Positions 39,612-46,600 of a stretch of DNA of 64,000 nucleotides are shown here, piece after piece. Numbering within the stretch: position 1 is the stretch's first letter; each line of letters begins with the position of its first letter. The DNA lies in IMG/VR virus record IMGVR_UViG_3300008267_000148, positions 1-64,000 of that record; one strand, written 5' to 3'. The notes under the pieces were generated by a model. It saw nothing but the letters and a program-made list of their open reading frames with translations. It ran no database searches and was not told the DNA's origin. The stretch is from a virus. The translations under genes and the position numbers were made by a program.

Positions 39612-39996
39612 AATCTAATTGGATTTGTTGTTGTTTAATTTGGAATTCAAGTCCTTTAAGGTTTGTTAAATTTTGTTTTTCAAACAAAACCTTTAACTCA
39701 TTCACTTTATCATTAAATAATCTTTCTTTCTCTTCCCTATCTAAATTGTATTTAATAATACTTTGAATATTTTTATATGTCGTTTCTACGTCTTCCTCGC
39801 TAATCTCAGACACAAACGAAATCATTCTTTCATTGGCAATCTTACTCTCTTGTTCAACTACTCTATCTTCTCTAACGAATTTTTTAGGTAATCTCCAAGT
39901 ATTTGGGAATGAAATATCGAAACTTAAAAATTCTTTAAGTTTTCTTACCGACTGAATGTACGGTAATAGTGTTGAAAATTCTCTATATAAACTCAT
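39547..39996 (-). CDS. Hypothetical helical protein, 149 aa
   Basis: Starts MSLYREFSTLLPYIQSVRKL, contains DISFPNTWRLPKKFV, and has a long charged C-terminal coiled-coil region. It resembles a conserved protein of the same phage group by memory only. First of three overlapping genes (to 39157). Confidence 0.65.
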   Translation of the reverse strand: MSLYREFSTLLPYIQSVRKLKEFLSFDISFPNTWRLPKKFVREDRVVEQESKIANERMISFVSEISEEDVETTYKNIQSIIKYNLDREEKERLFNDKVNELKVLFEKQNLTNLKGLEFQIKQQQIQLDYDEEHQPNARLVREGVDEGQD

Positions 39997-39997
39997 G

Positions 39998-40186
39998 TTA
40001 TGATTTAATTAAGTATGTTAAAATGTATGAAAAAGAAACGCCAAAATAAATAAGTTCCCTCCCATTAAGTATTAACTTAGTAGGAGGGTTTTGTAGTAGG
40101 GCACCTATAAACCTAGCGATTGTTCTTACAACAATCATCGATGAAAAAATGAATAGAAATAAAAATAATGATTCTAAACTAAACAT
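39998..40186 (-). CDS. Small membrane protein, 62 aa
   Basis: Two hydrophobic segments (LFLFLFIFSSMIVV and the C-terminal FGVSFSYILTYLI) separated by a short loop. It begins right after the H1-like gene and is 1 nt from the 149-aa gene. Function unknown. Confidence 0.6.
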   Translation of the reverse strand: MFSLESLFLFLFIFSSMIVVRTIARFIGALLQNPPTKLILNGRELIYFGVSFSYILTYLIKS

Positions 40187-40187
40187 A

Positions 40188-40364
40188 TTAGTTTTCAGTT
40201 TTTTTATGTTCTAAGATTTCACCTCTAAGAGCTTGCAATAAAGCTTTCAATTCCTGAGCGGTTTTTCTAGCACGTGTACCAGCACTCTTGTTACCTTTGA
40301 AGAATTTTGTAGCATCTACTGACAACTCTTCGGTCATTGTTTTGATTTTTTCTAAAGTTTCCAT
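40188..40364 (-). CDS. Histone H1-like small basic protein, 58 aa
   Basis: The frame reads METLEKIKTMTEELSVDATK, then KGNKSAGTRARKTAQELK and an end LEHKKTEN. GNK(A/S)AGTRARK is the hallmark of the small H1-like (Hc1-type) DNA-binding proteins of Bacteroidetes, about 58 residues long, which this matches in length and layout. It would coat or compact DNA. This supports both the host assignment and a nucleoid-directed role. It is followed by the 62-aa membrane protein. Confidence 0.85.
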   Translation of the reverse strand: METLEKIKTMTEELSVDATKFFKGNKSAGTRARKTAQELKALLQALRGEILEHKKTEN

Positions 40365-40448
40365 TTTAATAAAATATACTTTGGTTAATTTATTTTTCTA
40401 CTATATGATAAATTTTTTATTCGTATAGTAAACACTATGAAGGTTTTT

Positions 40449-40916
40449 TTATTTTTTCAACCCTCTATCAAGATGTTTATAAATTGTTGAAATCATATCC
40501 AAATCTGATTTTGTGAATGGTTTTTTTGTGTCAAATAGGTCGTTGAAGAATCCTGATATTGATTGTTTAACTTTATCTTCACTCTGATTATAGAAAATAT
40601 CCTTAAAAAAAGCTTCGAAGTAATCATAGTGTTCTCCCTTACTATTAAACGTAATACTTTCTTTTTTGTAGTTATCAATAACTTTGTTCCAACACCATTC
40701 AAAGTGTTTTTCGTTATCATCATCAGACATAACAATCTTAGTCTCATTCGGTGCGACCTCATCACCCAAATAAGTTTCAACAATCAATAAATTAAGTGAA
40801 TGTGAAAAGTCTGAAAACAACTCAAGTTTTTCAGGTATAATATTATTAGCCCTAAACCATATATCAACATCCTCAGGATTTAATGGTTTGGTTATATAAT
40901 TAAAAAAATTCTCCAT
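40449..40916 (-). CDS. Conserved phage hypothetical protein, 155 aa
   Basis: Begins MENFFNYITKPLNPEDVDIW and contains LLIVETYLGDE and KHFEWCWNKVIDNY. I recall similar proteins in other large Bacteroidetes phages, without a function. The start codon lies in the 3' arm of a terminator hairpin (40909-40935) with T7 in codons 3-5, so translation or transcription may be controlled there. Confidence 0.75.
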   Translation of the reverse strand: MENFFNYITKPLNPEDVDIWFRANNIIPEKLELFSDFSHSLNLLIVETYLGDEVAPNETKIVMSDDDNEKHFEWCWNKVIDNYKKESITFNSKGEHYDYFEAFFKDIFYNQSEDKVKQSISGFFNDLFDTKKPFTKSDLDMISTIYKHLDRGLKK

Positions 40917-40935
40917 AGATTTGGTCTATGGAGAA
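40902..40935 (-). terminator. Terminator that contains a start codon
   Basis: Perfect 10-bp stem TTCTCCATAG / CTATGGAGAA with a 7-nt loop, then T7 on minus. It ends the transcript of the gene at 42625-40964. The ATG of the 155-aa gene is in the stem. Confidence 0.85.
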
Positions 40936-40963
40936 ATTATAAACGATAATATTTTATTGTAAA

Positions 40964-42625
40964 TTATTGTGTCTTTTGAGTGTAACCCATTAACGATTTC
41001 ATTCTACCAAACTCCTCGTTAATTTTTTGTTTTTGTTTTTCATCAATAGACTCAAGTTTAGCCATGATTTTATCACCATCACCTTCACCTGCAGTATCAT
41101 TTACAACTGGTTGAGGTGATTTATTGTAAGCCTTTCTTTTAATCTTAGCCAACATGTTATCTTTTCTGATTTTATTTCTTTTTTTGTTAACATCAGACTC
41201 ACCAGTGTTAGCCCATTCAGGGTTGTTACCTGTCTTAGATGAACCTTCAATGTTAGAACTAACCCAATCCTCATTAGGTTTGATTTCATCATAGTCAAGG
41301 TTCTCTAAAGCCGCCGCAGTGAAGTTGTCAACATACTCTTCAACAGCACCTGATGGTATGTAAGCTTTTTTATTCATTTTTTCAATCTCACCATTTCCTT
41401 TAGGAAACATTTTAGGGTTAGTTTCGTACTCACCTTTAGAACCGTCTTTTAAATAATCTTTCATTTTTTGTGCCACTGACTTCAAATAATCACTATTCTC
41501 TTTACCGTCTTTATCATGTACTTGTTTATATTTTTCAAGACCTTTAGTAGTACCAACCTTTATGTTACTTTTAACTTCTTTTTCTTCTCTAACAATTTTT
41601 TCAATTAAATCAATCATTTCAGATTCAGTTAATTTAACAGATTTTTTCTTTTTGTGGTCAGCACCTTTAAAACCTTTAATGTTCTTAGCAAAGTTCGCCA
41701 TTTTAACAACGTCAGGATTATCTGATTTCATCGCTTTGTCAACACATTCTTTGGTTACTTCACCATCCTCAGATGCTAAACCATTTCTCTTACACCAAGA
41801 ACCAAATTTACCTTCAGTTCCTTTCTTTTCCATTTTATTAGTTGCTTTTTGAATGAATTTTTCATCTTTAGATTCTTTGGTAACTCTAAATTCTTTACCA
41901 TCAACTTCAAATTCATCATCACCACCTGCCTTCGCCTTTGCTAAAGCACCTGTGAACGCATTACCTTCTTTTTCTTCACGCTTTCTTAACATTTTAAAGT
42001 CTTCAGAGTCAATCTTACCATTATGGTTTTTATCTAATTTTTTCTGACCACCGTGTAACTTCTCATTCATTGAGAACTTGTATTTGTCAAGACCCATTTT
42101 GTCTGTTCCACAGAATTTTCTAGTTCTATCGTCCTCAGGTCCAAAGTTATCCATATGATATTTACAAGACTCTTCGTCTTCAACTTCCTCCTCATCCTCA
42201 AACTCAACATCCTCTTCTTCCGCAACATAATCAAACGGTGAACCAGCAGGATTAAATTTAGTTGACATATATAAGTTTTGTTTTGTTCCACACTCACATG
42301 TTTCACCTTCTTCATACATCTCACCTTCCATAGCCATGGGTTTACCACATTGTTCACACATTTCACCGTCACCTTCTTCTAGTTCATCGATGTCATAATC
42401 GTCACCAAAGTAATCTTCATCATCATCTTCGTATGACATATCAGAAGACATTAAATCTTCAATATCATCATCGGACATCTTTGAAAGGTTTAATTTACCG
42501 AATTTAGGGTGACCGTCGTCCATTCCACCTAATTCGTTTAATTTAGTTGCAATACCGTTGGCTTTGTCCTCTAAAGTCTCGGTGATTACTTTAGAGATTA
42601 TACTATCTAAATTATTTTTTCTCAT
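40964..42625 (-). CDS. Tagged acidic virion-type protein with zinc, EF-hand and internal tag, 553 aa
   Basis: N-terminus MRKNNLDSIISKVITETLED has an I-T-E site at 14-16. C90, C93, C110 and C112 form a zinc-ribbon-like group. DKNHNGKIDSED (198-209) fits an EF-hand/dockerin calcium loop. GKFGSWCKRNGLA near residue 272 is a motif I have seen in other phage virion proteins. A second, internal tag (VKLTESEMIDLIEKIVREE, 330-348) suggests proteolytic maturation into two parts. It has a TATTTATA element 13 nt upstream. Likely internal or scaffold-type head protein. Confidence 0.75.
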   Translation of the reverse strand: MRKNNLDSIISKVITETLEDKANGIATKLNELGGMDDGHPKFGKLNLSKMSDDDIEDLMSSDMSYEDDDEDYFGDDYDIDELEEGDGEMCEQCGKPMAMEGEMYEEGETCECGTKQNLYMSTKFNPAGSPFDYVAEEEDVEFEDEEEVEDEESCKYHMDNFGPEDDRTRKFCGTDKMGLDKYKFSMNEKLHGGQKKLDKNHNGKIDSEDFKMLRKREEKEGNAFTGALAKAKAGGDDEFEVDGKEFRVTKESKDEKFIQKATNKMEKKGTEGKFGSWCKRNGLASEDGEVTKECVDKAMKSDNPDVVKMANFAKNIKGFKGADHKKKKSVKLTESEMIDLIEKIVREEKEVKSNIKVGTTKGLEKYKQVHDKDGKENSDYLKSVAQKMKDYLKDGSKGEYETNPKMFPKGNGEIEKMNKKAYIPSGAVEEYVDNFTAAALENLDYDEIKPNEDWVSSNIEGSSKTGNNPEWANTGESDVNKKRNKIRKDNMLAKIKRKAYNKSPQPVVNDTAGEGDGDKIMAKLESIDEKQKQKINEEFGRMKSLMGYTQKTQ

Positions 42626-42638
42626 CTTAATTTTTTAT

Positions 42639-42646
42639 TATAAATA
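42639..42646 (-). promoter_or_regulatory. TATTTATA element
   Basis: Coding strand GA-TATTTATA, 13 nt before ATG 42625. Confidence 0.55.
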
Positions 42647-42661
42647 TCTAAACTTTTTGGT

Positions 42662-43549
42662 TTATTTATCCTTAAATGAATTTTCGTACTCATAAGCAAT
42701 GATAGCCTTGATGACGTTTTCACTGATGTTATGTTTTTCACTTACGTTAGTAATCGCCTTCTGAACTGATTTGTTTTCGAAAATCTTAAGAGCTTTTATA
42801 TCTCCTTGATTACAGTATGGGAATTTTTTACATTTCTTTTTAACTTGGACAAATTTACCACCAGGTATTTGTGTTTTAGCAGCACCTCTCCAATCTTTCT
42901 TATCCATCGATTTAGACCAAGCTGCGGTTGTTTCATACGAACCTGATGACGCAGAATCTGCGGCTTCGTTAGCCTCAACTTTTTGTCTACCCTGACAATG
43001 TGCCTTTTGACTAAATCCTTTAGGGTTATTACAATCAATACTTTTTTTGTATTTTTCAGACCACTTTTCGTCTACGTGTTTTTTAAAAGCGTCTTGCTTA
43101 TGACCACCAACCTCATACTCAAACTTACCAGAACCTTTAGGACCTGTTTCATTTTCACTTACAAAACCACCTTTAACTTTTTTCTTTGGTTGTTCGTCTT
43201 TGAACATACTATCCATTCTTTTTGGTTCACTAAATAAACCAGTCACAAAACTTCCACCCGCACCAGAGGCGGTCGCTTCAGTAGTTTCACCTTCTTCACC
43301 CATAATAGGTAACATCATATTAAGTTTTCCAATTGGTTTTTTCATTTTAACTTTACCAACATTCTTTTTGATTGGTGACTTTTGGATTTTTCTTTTAATG
43401 ATTTCCTCCTCTTCATTTTGAGGTATTGCACCCATCATATCGTTAACAGCATTAATCGCGTCAGTTCCTTGGAGTAAATTCATTTTACTTACTTCGTTAG
43501 CAAACGTTCCTTTTAAATCTGAACCAATACCTTCTTTAACTTTTCTCAT
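42662..43549 (-). CDS. Virion-type protein, 295 aa
   Basis: Low-complexity Lys/Gly/Glu regions surround short motifs that recur in marine-type phage structural proteins as I recall: ETTEATASGAGGSFVTGLF, CNNPKGFSQKAHCQG and DWRGAAKTQIPGGKFVQVKK. The N-terminus (MRKVKEGIGSDLKGTFANEV) lacks a clear (L/I)-x-E tag. It lies directly upstream of the tagged 553-aa protein and carries its own TATTTATT element. A head or scaffold component is likely, but not proved. Confidence 0.68.
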   Translation of the reverse strand: MRKVKEGIGSDLKGTFANEVSKMNLLQGTDAINAVNDMMGAIPQNEEEEIIKRKIQKSPIKKNVGKVKMKKPIGKLNMMLPIMGEEGETTEATASGAGGSFVTGLFSEPKRMDSMFKDEQPKKKVKGGFVSENETGPKGSGKFEYEVGGHKQDAFKKHVDEKWSEKYKKSIDCNNPKGFSQKAHCQGRQKVEANEAADSASSGSYETTAAWSKSMDKKDWRGAAKTQIPGGKFVQVKKKCKKFPYCNQGDIKALKIFENKSVQKAITNVSEKHNISENVIKAIIAYEYENSFKDK

Positions 43550-43550
43550 C

Positions 43551-43967
43551 TTAGTTAGTTATTAATAAATATGATGTGGTTAATACACCAACAACAGAAA
43601 TTACTTTATAGATAATACCCTCAAATTTGTATCTTTTAATTTCTTTTTGTAATTCCTTGTTTAAGTCAGTTGACACTTTAAGTTGTTCTTGTTGTTTTCC
43701 AATAATAATTTGGTTATTACTATCTTTTTGAGTTAATAGACTAATTGTCGTATCTTTTAAAATTTCTCTTTGTTGGGTCATCAACAATTTATCTTGAGTT
43801 AACTTTAACTCTTGTACACACCCATCATACTTTACAAGGTCTTTAGCAATCTGTTTCGCAACCTCTTGGCTGATTACAACCTTAGTGGTGTCTTTACTGA
43901 TACCTGTCTGTGAAAAACAACTCAAGCTCGTTAGGGCGAAGAGTGTCAATACTATTAACTTTTTCAT
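43551..43967 (-). CDS. Exported coiled-coil protein, spanin-like candidate, 138 aa
   Basis: A signal peptide (MKKLIVLTLFALTSLSCFSQ) is followed by a coiled coil (residues about 30-115) and a C-terminal hydrophobic segment. The start is inside the end of the 115-aa membrane coiled-coil gene in a different frame, as in Rz/Rz1 pairs. A true lipobox is not present, and the C-terminal hydrophobic segment is unlike Rz1. A role in envelope disruption is therefore only a proposal. Confidence 0.6.
   Translation of the reverse strand: MKKLIVLTLFALTSLSCFSQTGISKDTTKVVISQEVAKQIAKDLVKYDGCVQELKLTQDKLLMTQQREILKDTTISLLTQKDSNNQIIIGKQQEQLKVSTDLNKELQKEIKRYKFEGIIYKVISVVGVLTTSYLLITN
43564..43571 (-). promoter_or_regulatory. 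TATTTATT element
   Basis: Coding strand A-TATTTATT, 14 nt before ATG 43549, inside the end of the exported coiled-coil gene. Confidence 0.5.
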
Positions 43968-44241
43968 TCGTGTTATTTTTTACTATTTTAATATTTTTAT
44001 CAACCACTTCAATTTGTTCTGTAACCTTTCCTATTTCTTCTTTAGTTTGACTTATTTTTAAATCAATCTTTTCATTTTCACTGTGTACAGAATCAATCTC
44101 AGTTTGTAATTTTTCAATTTTTTCCTCATAAGATTTAACGTCAGTCTTAATTGACTTCGTATTAAAAATATTTAATACAATTAACCCTATTATGATACTA
44201 AAGAGGATAATATCTTTATATTTTGTTAAAAAATTAACCAT
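43894..44241 (-). CDS. Membrane-anchored coiled-coil protein, i-spanin-like, 115 aa
   Basis: ATG 44241 (MVNFLTKYKDIIL) is chosen over a GTG two codons before. One N-terminal membrane helix is followed by a coiled coil with Lys/Glu heptads and an end SIDTLRPNELELFF. The layout (N-terminal anchor, periplasmic coiled coil) is that of an inner-membrane spanin. It overlaps the tagged gene by 8 nt and the exported gene by 74 nt, in the lysis region. Confidence 0.62.
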   Translation of the reverse strand: MVNFLTKYKDIILFSIIIGLIVLNIFNTKSIKTDVKSYEEKIEKLQTEIDSVHSENEKIDLKISQTKEEIGKVTEQIEVVDKNIKIVKNNTNEKVNSIDTLRPNELELFFTDRYQ

Positions 44242-44836
44242 TTTCACTAGTTTTCTTTCTTGATGCCAATATCTTAGACCATTTAGATTTAAACTTCTCG
44301 TAGTATGTTTTTAATTTTTCAATTAATGTTAAAAACTCTTCATCGGTTTTAATCATTTCACCGTTAATGTAAATACCATTTTCCTCACCAATCGAAAAGA
44401 AAAACTCTAAATCAAATTCAATCAATTTACCTGACCACTCAACATTGTTAGGGTATACATTTAACTTATTGAAGTCTACCAAATCAGACACTTCTTCAAC
44501 AAACTCGTCCATAGTCTCTTGGAAAGCGGTTTTCTCATCAGTTGTTAAATCTAAATCGGTTTTATCTTTACCATGTAAAACTAAGATTCCACCTGAGATT
44601 CTATAACCCTGTTGTTTGTCTTGTTTAGGGTCAACATCGTCCTCAATTTTATCTTCAACCGATTGAGCAACGTCATATTTTTTAGTTACGTTGTCATCAG
44701 TTAAATCAACACCTTGTTCGGTTAATAAACCATAACGGCTACGAATGTGTGAGATATCTTCACTCAATCTTTCATTAGTCAATAAACTTCTAGAAGCTTT
44801 TAGTAACTTCTTTATTTCATCGTGTTTGTTATTCAT
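44234..44836 (-). CDS. Tagged protein, 200 aa
   Basis: ATG 44836 (MNNKHDEIKKLLKASRSLL) is preferred over a TTG two codons before. A long helical N-terminus ends in L-L-T-E-Q at residues 37-41, the second-site form of the tag, here farther in than usual. The rest is acidic with a beta-rich middle. It overlaps the amidase gene by 8 nt at its start and the i-spanin-like gene by 8 nt at its end. Head packaging is inference. Confidence 0.65.
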   Translation of the reverse strand: MNNKHDEIKKLLKASRSLLTNERLSEDISHIRSRYGLLTEQGVDLTDDNVTKKYDVAQSVEDKIEDDVDPKQDKQQGYRISGGILVLHGKDKTDLDLTTDEKTAFQETMDEFVEEVSDLVDFNKLNVYPNNVEWSGKLIEFDLEFFFSIGEENGIYINGEMIKTDEEFLTLIEKLKTYYEKFKSKWSKILASRKKTSENG

Positions 44837-45425
44837 TTTCAATTCTTTTTAAAAATTCTTCAAAGTTAAACGAGGGGTTGACATCAGTAAATGATGTATC
44901 AAAGTTACTTCTGGTGACAACTCCTTCGTATTTTTCAATACCATTTATTTTTGTATTGTGTCCAATAACCTTTGGGTTGATTTTCATCTCATTAAACAAC
45001 TCTTTACAAATATTAACAACTGAATTTAGTTGTTCTTCAGTGTAAGGTTGCCAAAAAAAGTAATCTCTCCACTTTTTTTCGTACACTTTACCTTTATAAA
45101 TATCACCAATCCAGTTAACGTAATAATCACGTAGCTGTTCTTTTTGTAACCACCCTAAATTTTCTAAAGATATTATAATTGAATTTCGATTAACATTCGG
45201 TTCTGAGAAATAATCTGAATGTTCTACATTCCCAAGGAGTTGTAAGACCTTACCTTCTCGGGTAACCAAATAATTTGGGATTCTTTTGAAATTACCGTTG
45301 TATCGGTATTTTAATGAATTGATATAATCGGTTGCGTTTCTTGATGTGTGAACCAAAATTATTTGGTTTTTCTTTTTCTGTTTACCAGTTGGCTTGAATT
45401 CGCCGTATTTTATAACGTCAACCAT
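44829..45425 (-). CDS. N-acetylmuramoyl-L-alanine amidase-like endolysin, 198 aa
   Basis: Amidase_2 (T7 lysozyme) fold: the first zinc His26 in IILVHTSRN, a strand with PNYLVTREGKVLQL, LENLGWLQ, and His156 in KVIGHNTKI, then NFDTSF at the place of the third ligand. It should cut the amide bond between muramic acid and the peptide stem. It lacks a signal peptide. It heads the group of membrane coiled-coil proteins to its left, which makes a lysis module likely. Overlaps the tagged gene by 8 nt. Confidence 0.85.
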   Translation of the reverse strand: MVDVIKYGEFKPTGKQKKKNQIILVHTSRNATDYINSLKYRYNGNFKRIPNYLVTREGKVLQLLGNVEHSDYFSEPNVNRNSIIISLENLGWLQKEQLRDYYVNWIGDIYKGKVYEKKWRDYFFWQPYTEEQLNSVVNICKELFNEMKINPKVIGHNTKINGIEKYEGVVTRSNFDTSFTDVNPSFNFEEFLKRIENE

Positions 45426-45456
45426 TATTCCATAAGTAACTATTTTATCGGGTTAG

Positions 45457-46236
45457 TTATTTAGTATAACTTAATCTTCTTACCTCGTCATCAGTTGTTG
45501 TTGTAGTTGTTATTTCCTCAGTATCTACGTTTCGACCTTCTTCGTCATAAACTTCACCTACTTCATTAATAAAATATTTGACAGGTACCTCTTTAATAAC
45601 TTCTACAGGGACTTCAACAATTTTTTCAACTTCTTTAATTACCTCAACAGGAACTTCAACAATTTTTTCAACTTCTTTAATTACCTCAACAGGAACTTCA
45701 ACAATTTTTTCAACTTCCTTAATTACCTCAACAGGAACTTCAACAATTTCTTTTTCACCCACATTCTCATATTCGTTTTCAGTGTATTTCACAAAGAAAT
45801 GTAACGACGTTAATGAAATAACCGGTAGTAATCCACCTTCAAGAAATGCTAACCATCTTTTAATTGATACAATATCATTAATATCAGACCCAAAACTTTC
45901 CCATACAGGCCCTGTTAATTCCACCCATGACTTGAATAATTCGCTATTCGCATCAATTTCTTTGTATGAAAAGAATATATTACCAATCATTTGGACAAAA
46001 GTGACTAATCCAAACATAAACCACACCCCACCTTTAATCTTATTAGTGGCCGCAATAAGAGCAGTCATCGCACCCACCTCAATAGCTATTGATAAGTAAA
46101 TTGCCCATGACAATGGGTTTGATAGGTCATACCACGATACTACGTGAGATATAGAGATGCCCGCAACCAACAAAATAGGTACTAAAAACATAGACCTAAT
46201 TGGGTTGCTCTTAATCCAATTCCAAATTAACTTCAT
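45457..46236 (-). CDS. Membrane protein with E-V-I-K-E repeats, 259 aa
   Basis: About four hydrophobic segments lie in residues 15-150 (SMFLVPILLVAGISI, then AIYLSIAIEVGAMTALIA and others). Then comes a tandem 14-residue repeat VEVPVEVIKEVEKI in about four copies (residues about 163-218) and an acidic, Thr-rich tail. I recall similar proteins in Bacteroidetes phages. The repeat could be an extended stalk or coiled coil. The same repeat type occurs in the protein at 51125. It lies in the lysis region between amidase and a small anchored protein. Confidence 0.75.
   Translation of the reverse strand: MKLIWNWIKSNPIRSMFLVPILLVAGISISHVVSWYDLSNPLSWAIYLSIAIEVGAMTALIAATNKIKGGVWFMFGLVTFVQMIGNIFFSYKEIDANSELFKSWVELTGPVWESFGSDINDIVSIKRWLAFLEGGLLPVISLTSLHFFVKYTENEYENVGEKEIVEVPVEVIKEVEKIVEVPVEVIKEVEKIVEVPVEVIKEVEKIVEVPVEVIKEVPVKYFINEVGEVYDEEGRNVDTEEITTTTTTDDEVRRLSYTK
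45584..45752 (-). repeat. 42-bp tandem coding repeat
   Basis: About four copies of a 42-bp unit with few differences, encoding 14 residues each of the VPVEVIKEVEKIVE type. High DNA identity between copies implies recent expansion or gene conversion. Confidence 0.85.
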
Positions 46237-46238
46237 TA

Positions 46239-46529
46239 TTATTTACCAAGCTTAGATAGTTCGTTATCAATTTCAGTCTGTCTATTAACATCCATCATTT
46301 TTCTATCTGTTGATTGAATCATTCTTTTCTCTGATTTCAACCCTTCAATTTTTATTTCTTTTCTTAACTCAATTTCTAATGAGTCAATTTTTTTATTAGT
46401 TACTTCGATATTATCCTGAACCTTACCGATTCTACCGTTAGTTGAGCAAGTCTTTAAGAAGACAACTAATACCAATAATGTGGTGATTCTTACACCCCAT
46501 TTATCTAAAAAATTTAAAATACTTTTCAT
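46239..46529 (-). CDS. Small membrane-anchored coiled-coil protein, 96 aa
   Basis: ATG 46529 (MKSILNFLDKWGV) is chosen over a TTG two codons before. One hydrophobic segment (ITTLLVLVVFLKTC) is followed by a charged helix with heptad spacing. The topology is spanin- or holin-accessory-like. It is next to the membrane protein with repeats and ahead of the amidase, in the lysis region. Confidence 0.62.
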   Translation of the reverse strand: MKSILNFLDKWGVRITTLLVLVVFLKTCSTNGRIGKVQDNIEVTNKKIDSLEIELRKEIKIEGLKSEKRMIQSTDRKMMDVNRQTEIDNELSKLGK

Positions 46530-46557
46530 AGTCAATTATTTAATATAGTATAAAAGT

Positions 46558-46597
46558 AAAAAACCTTCTATCATAATAAATAGAAGGTTTTTAAAAA
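46558..46597 (-). terminator. Intrinsic terminator after the sigma-factor gene
   Basis: Stem AAACCTTCTA / TAGAAGGTTT with a 10-nt loop and a T-run on minus. Confidence 0.88.
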
Positions 46598-46600
46598 ATA

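Noticed and set aside
45584-45752. CRISPR array
   Set aside because: The 42-bp repeats are contiguous, in frame and coding, with no unique spacers.
45578-46099. 173-codon open frame on plus opposite the E-V-I-K-E repeats
   Set aside because: It is a repeat-driven shadow of the membrane protein gene, made of STGTSTIFSTSLIT units with no sensible start context.
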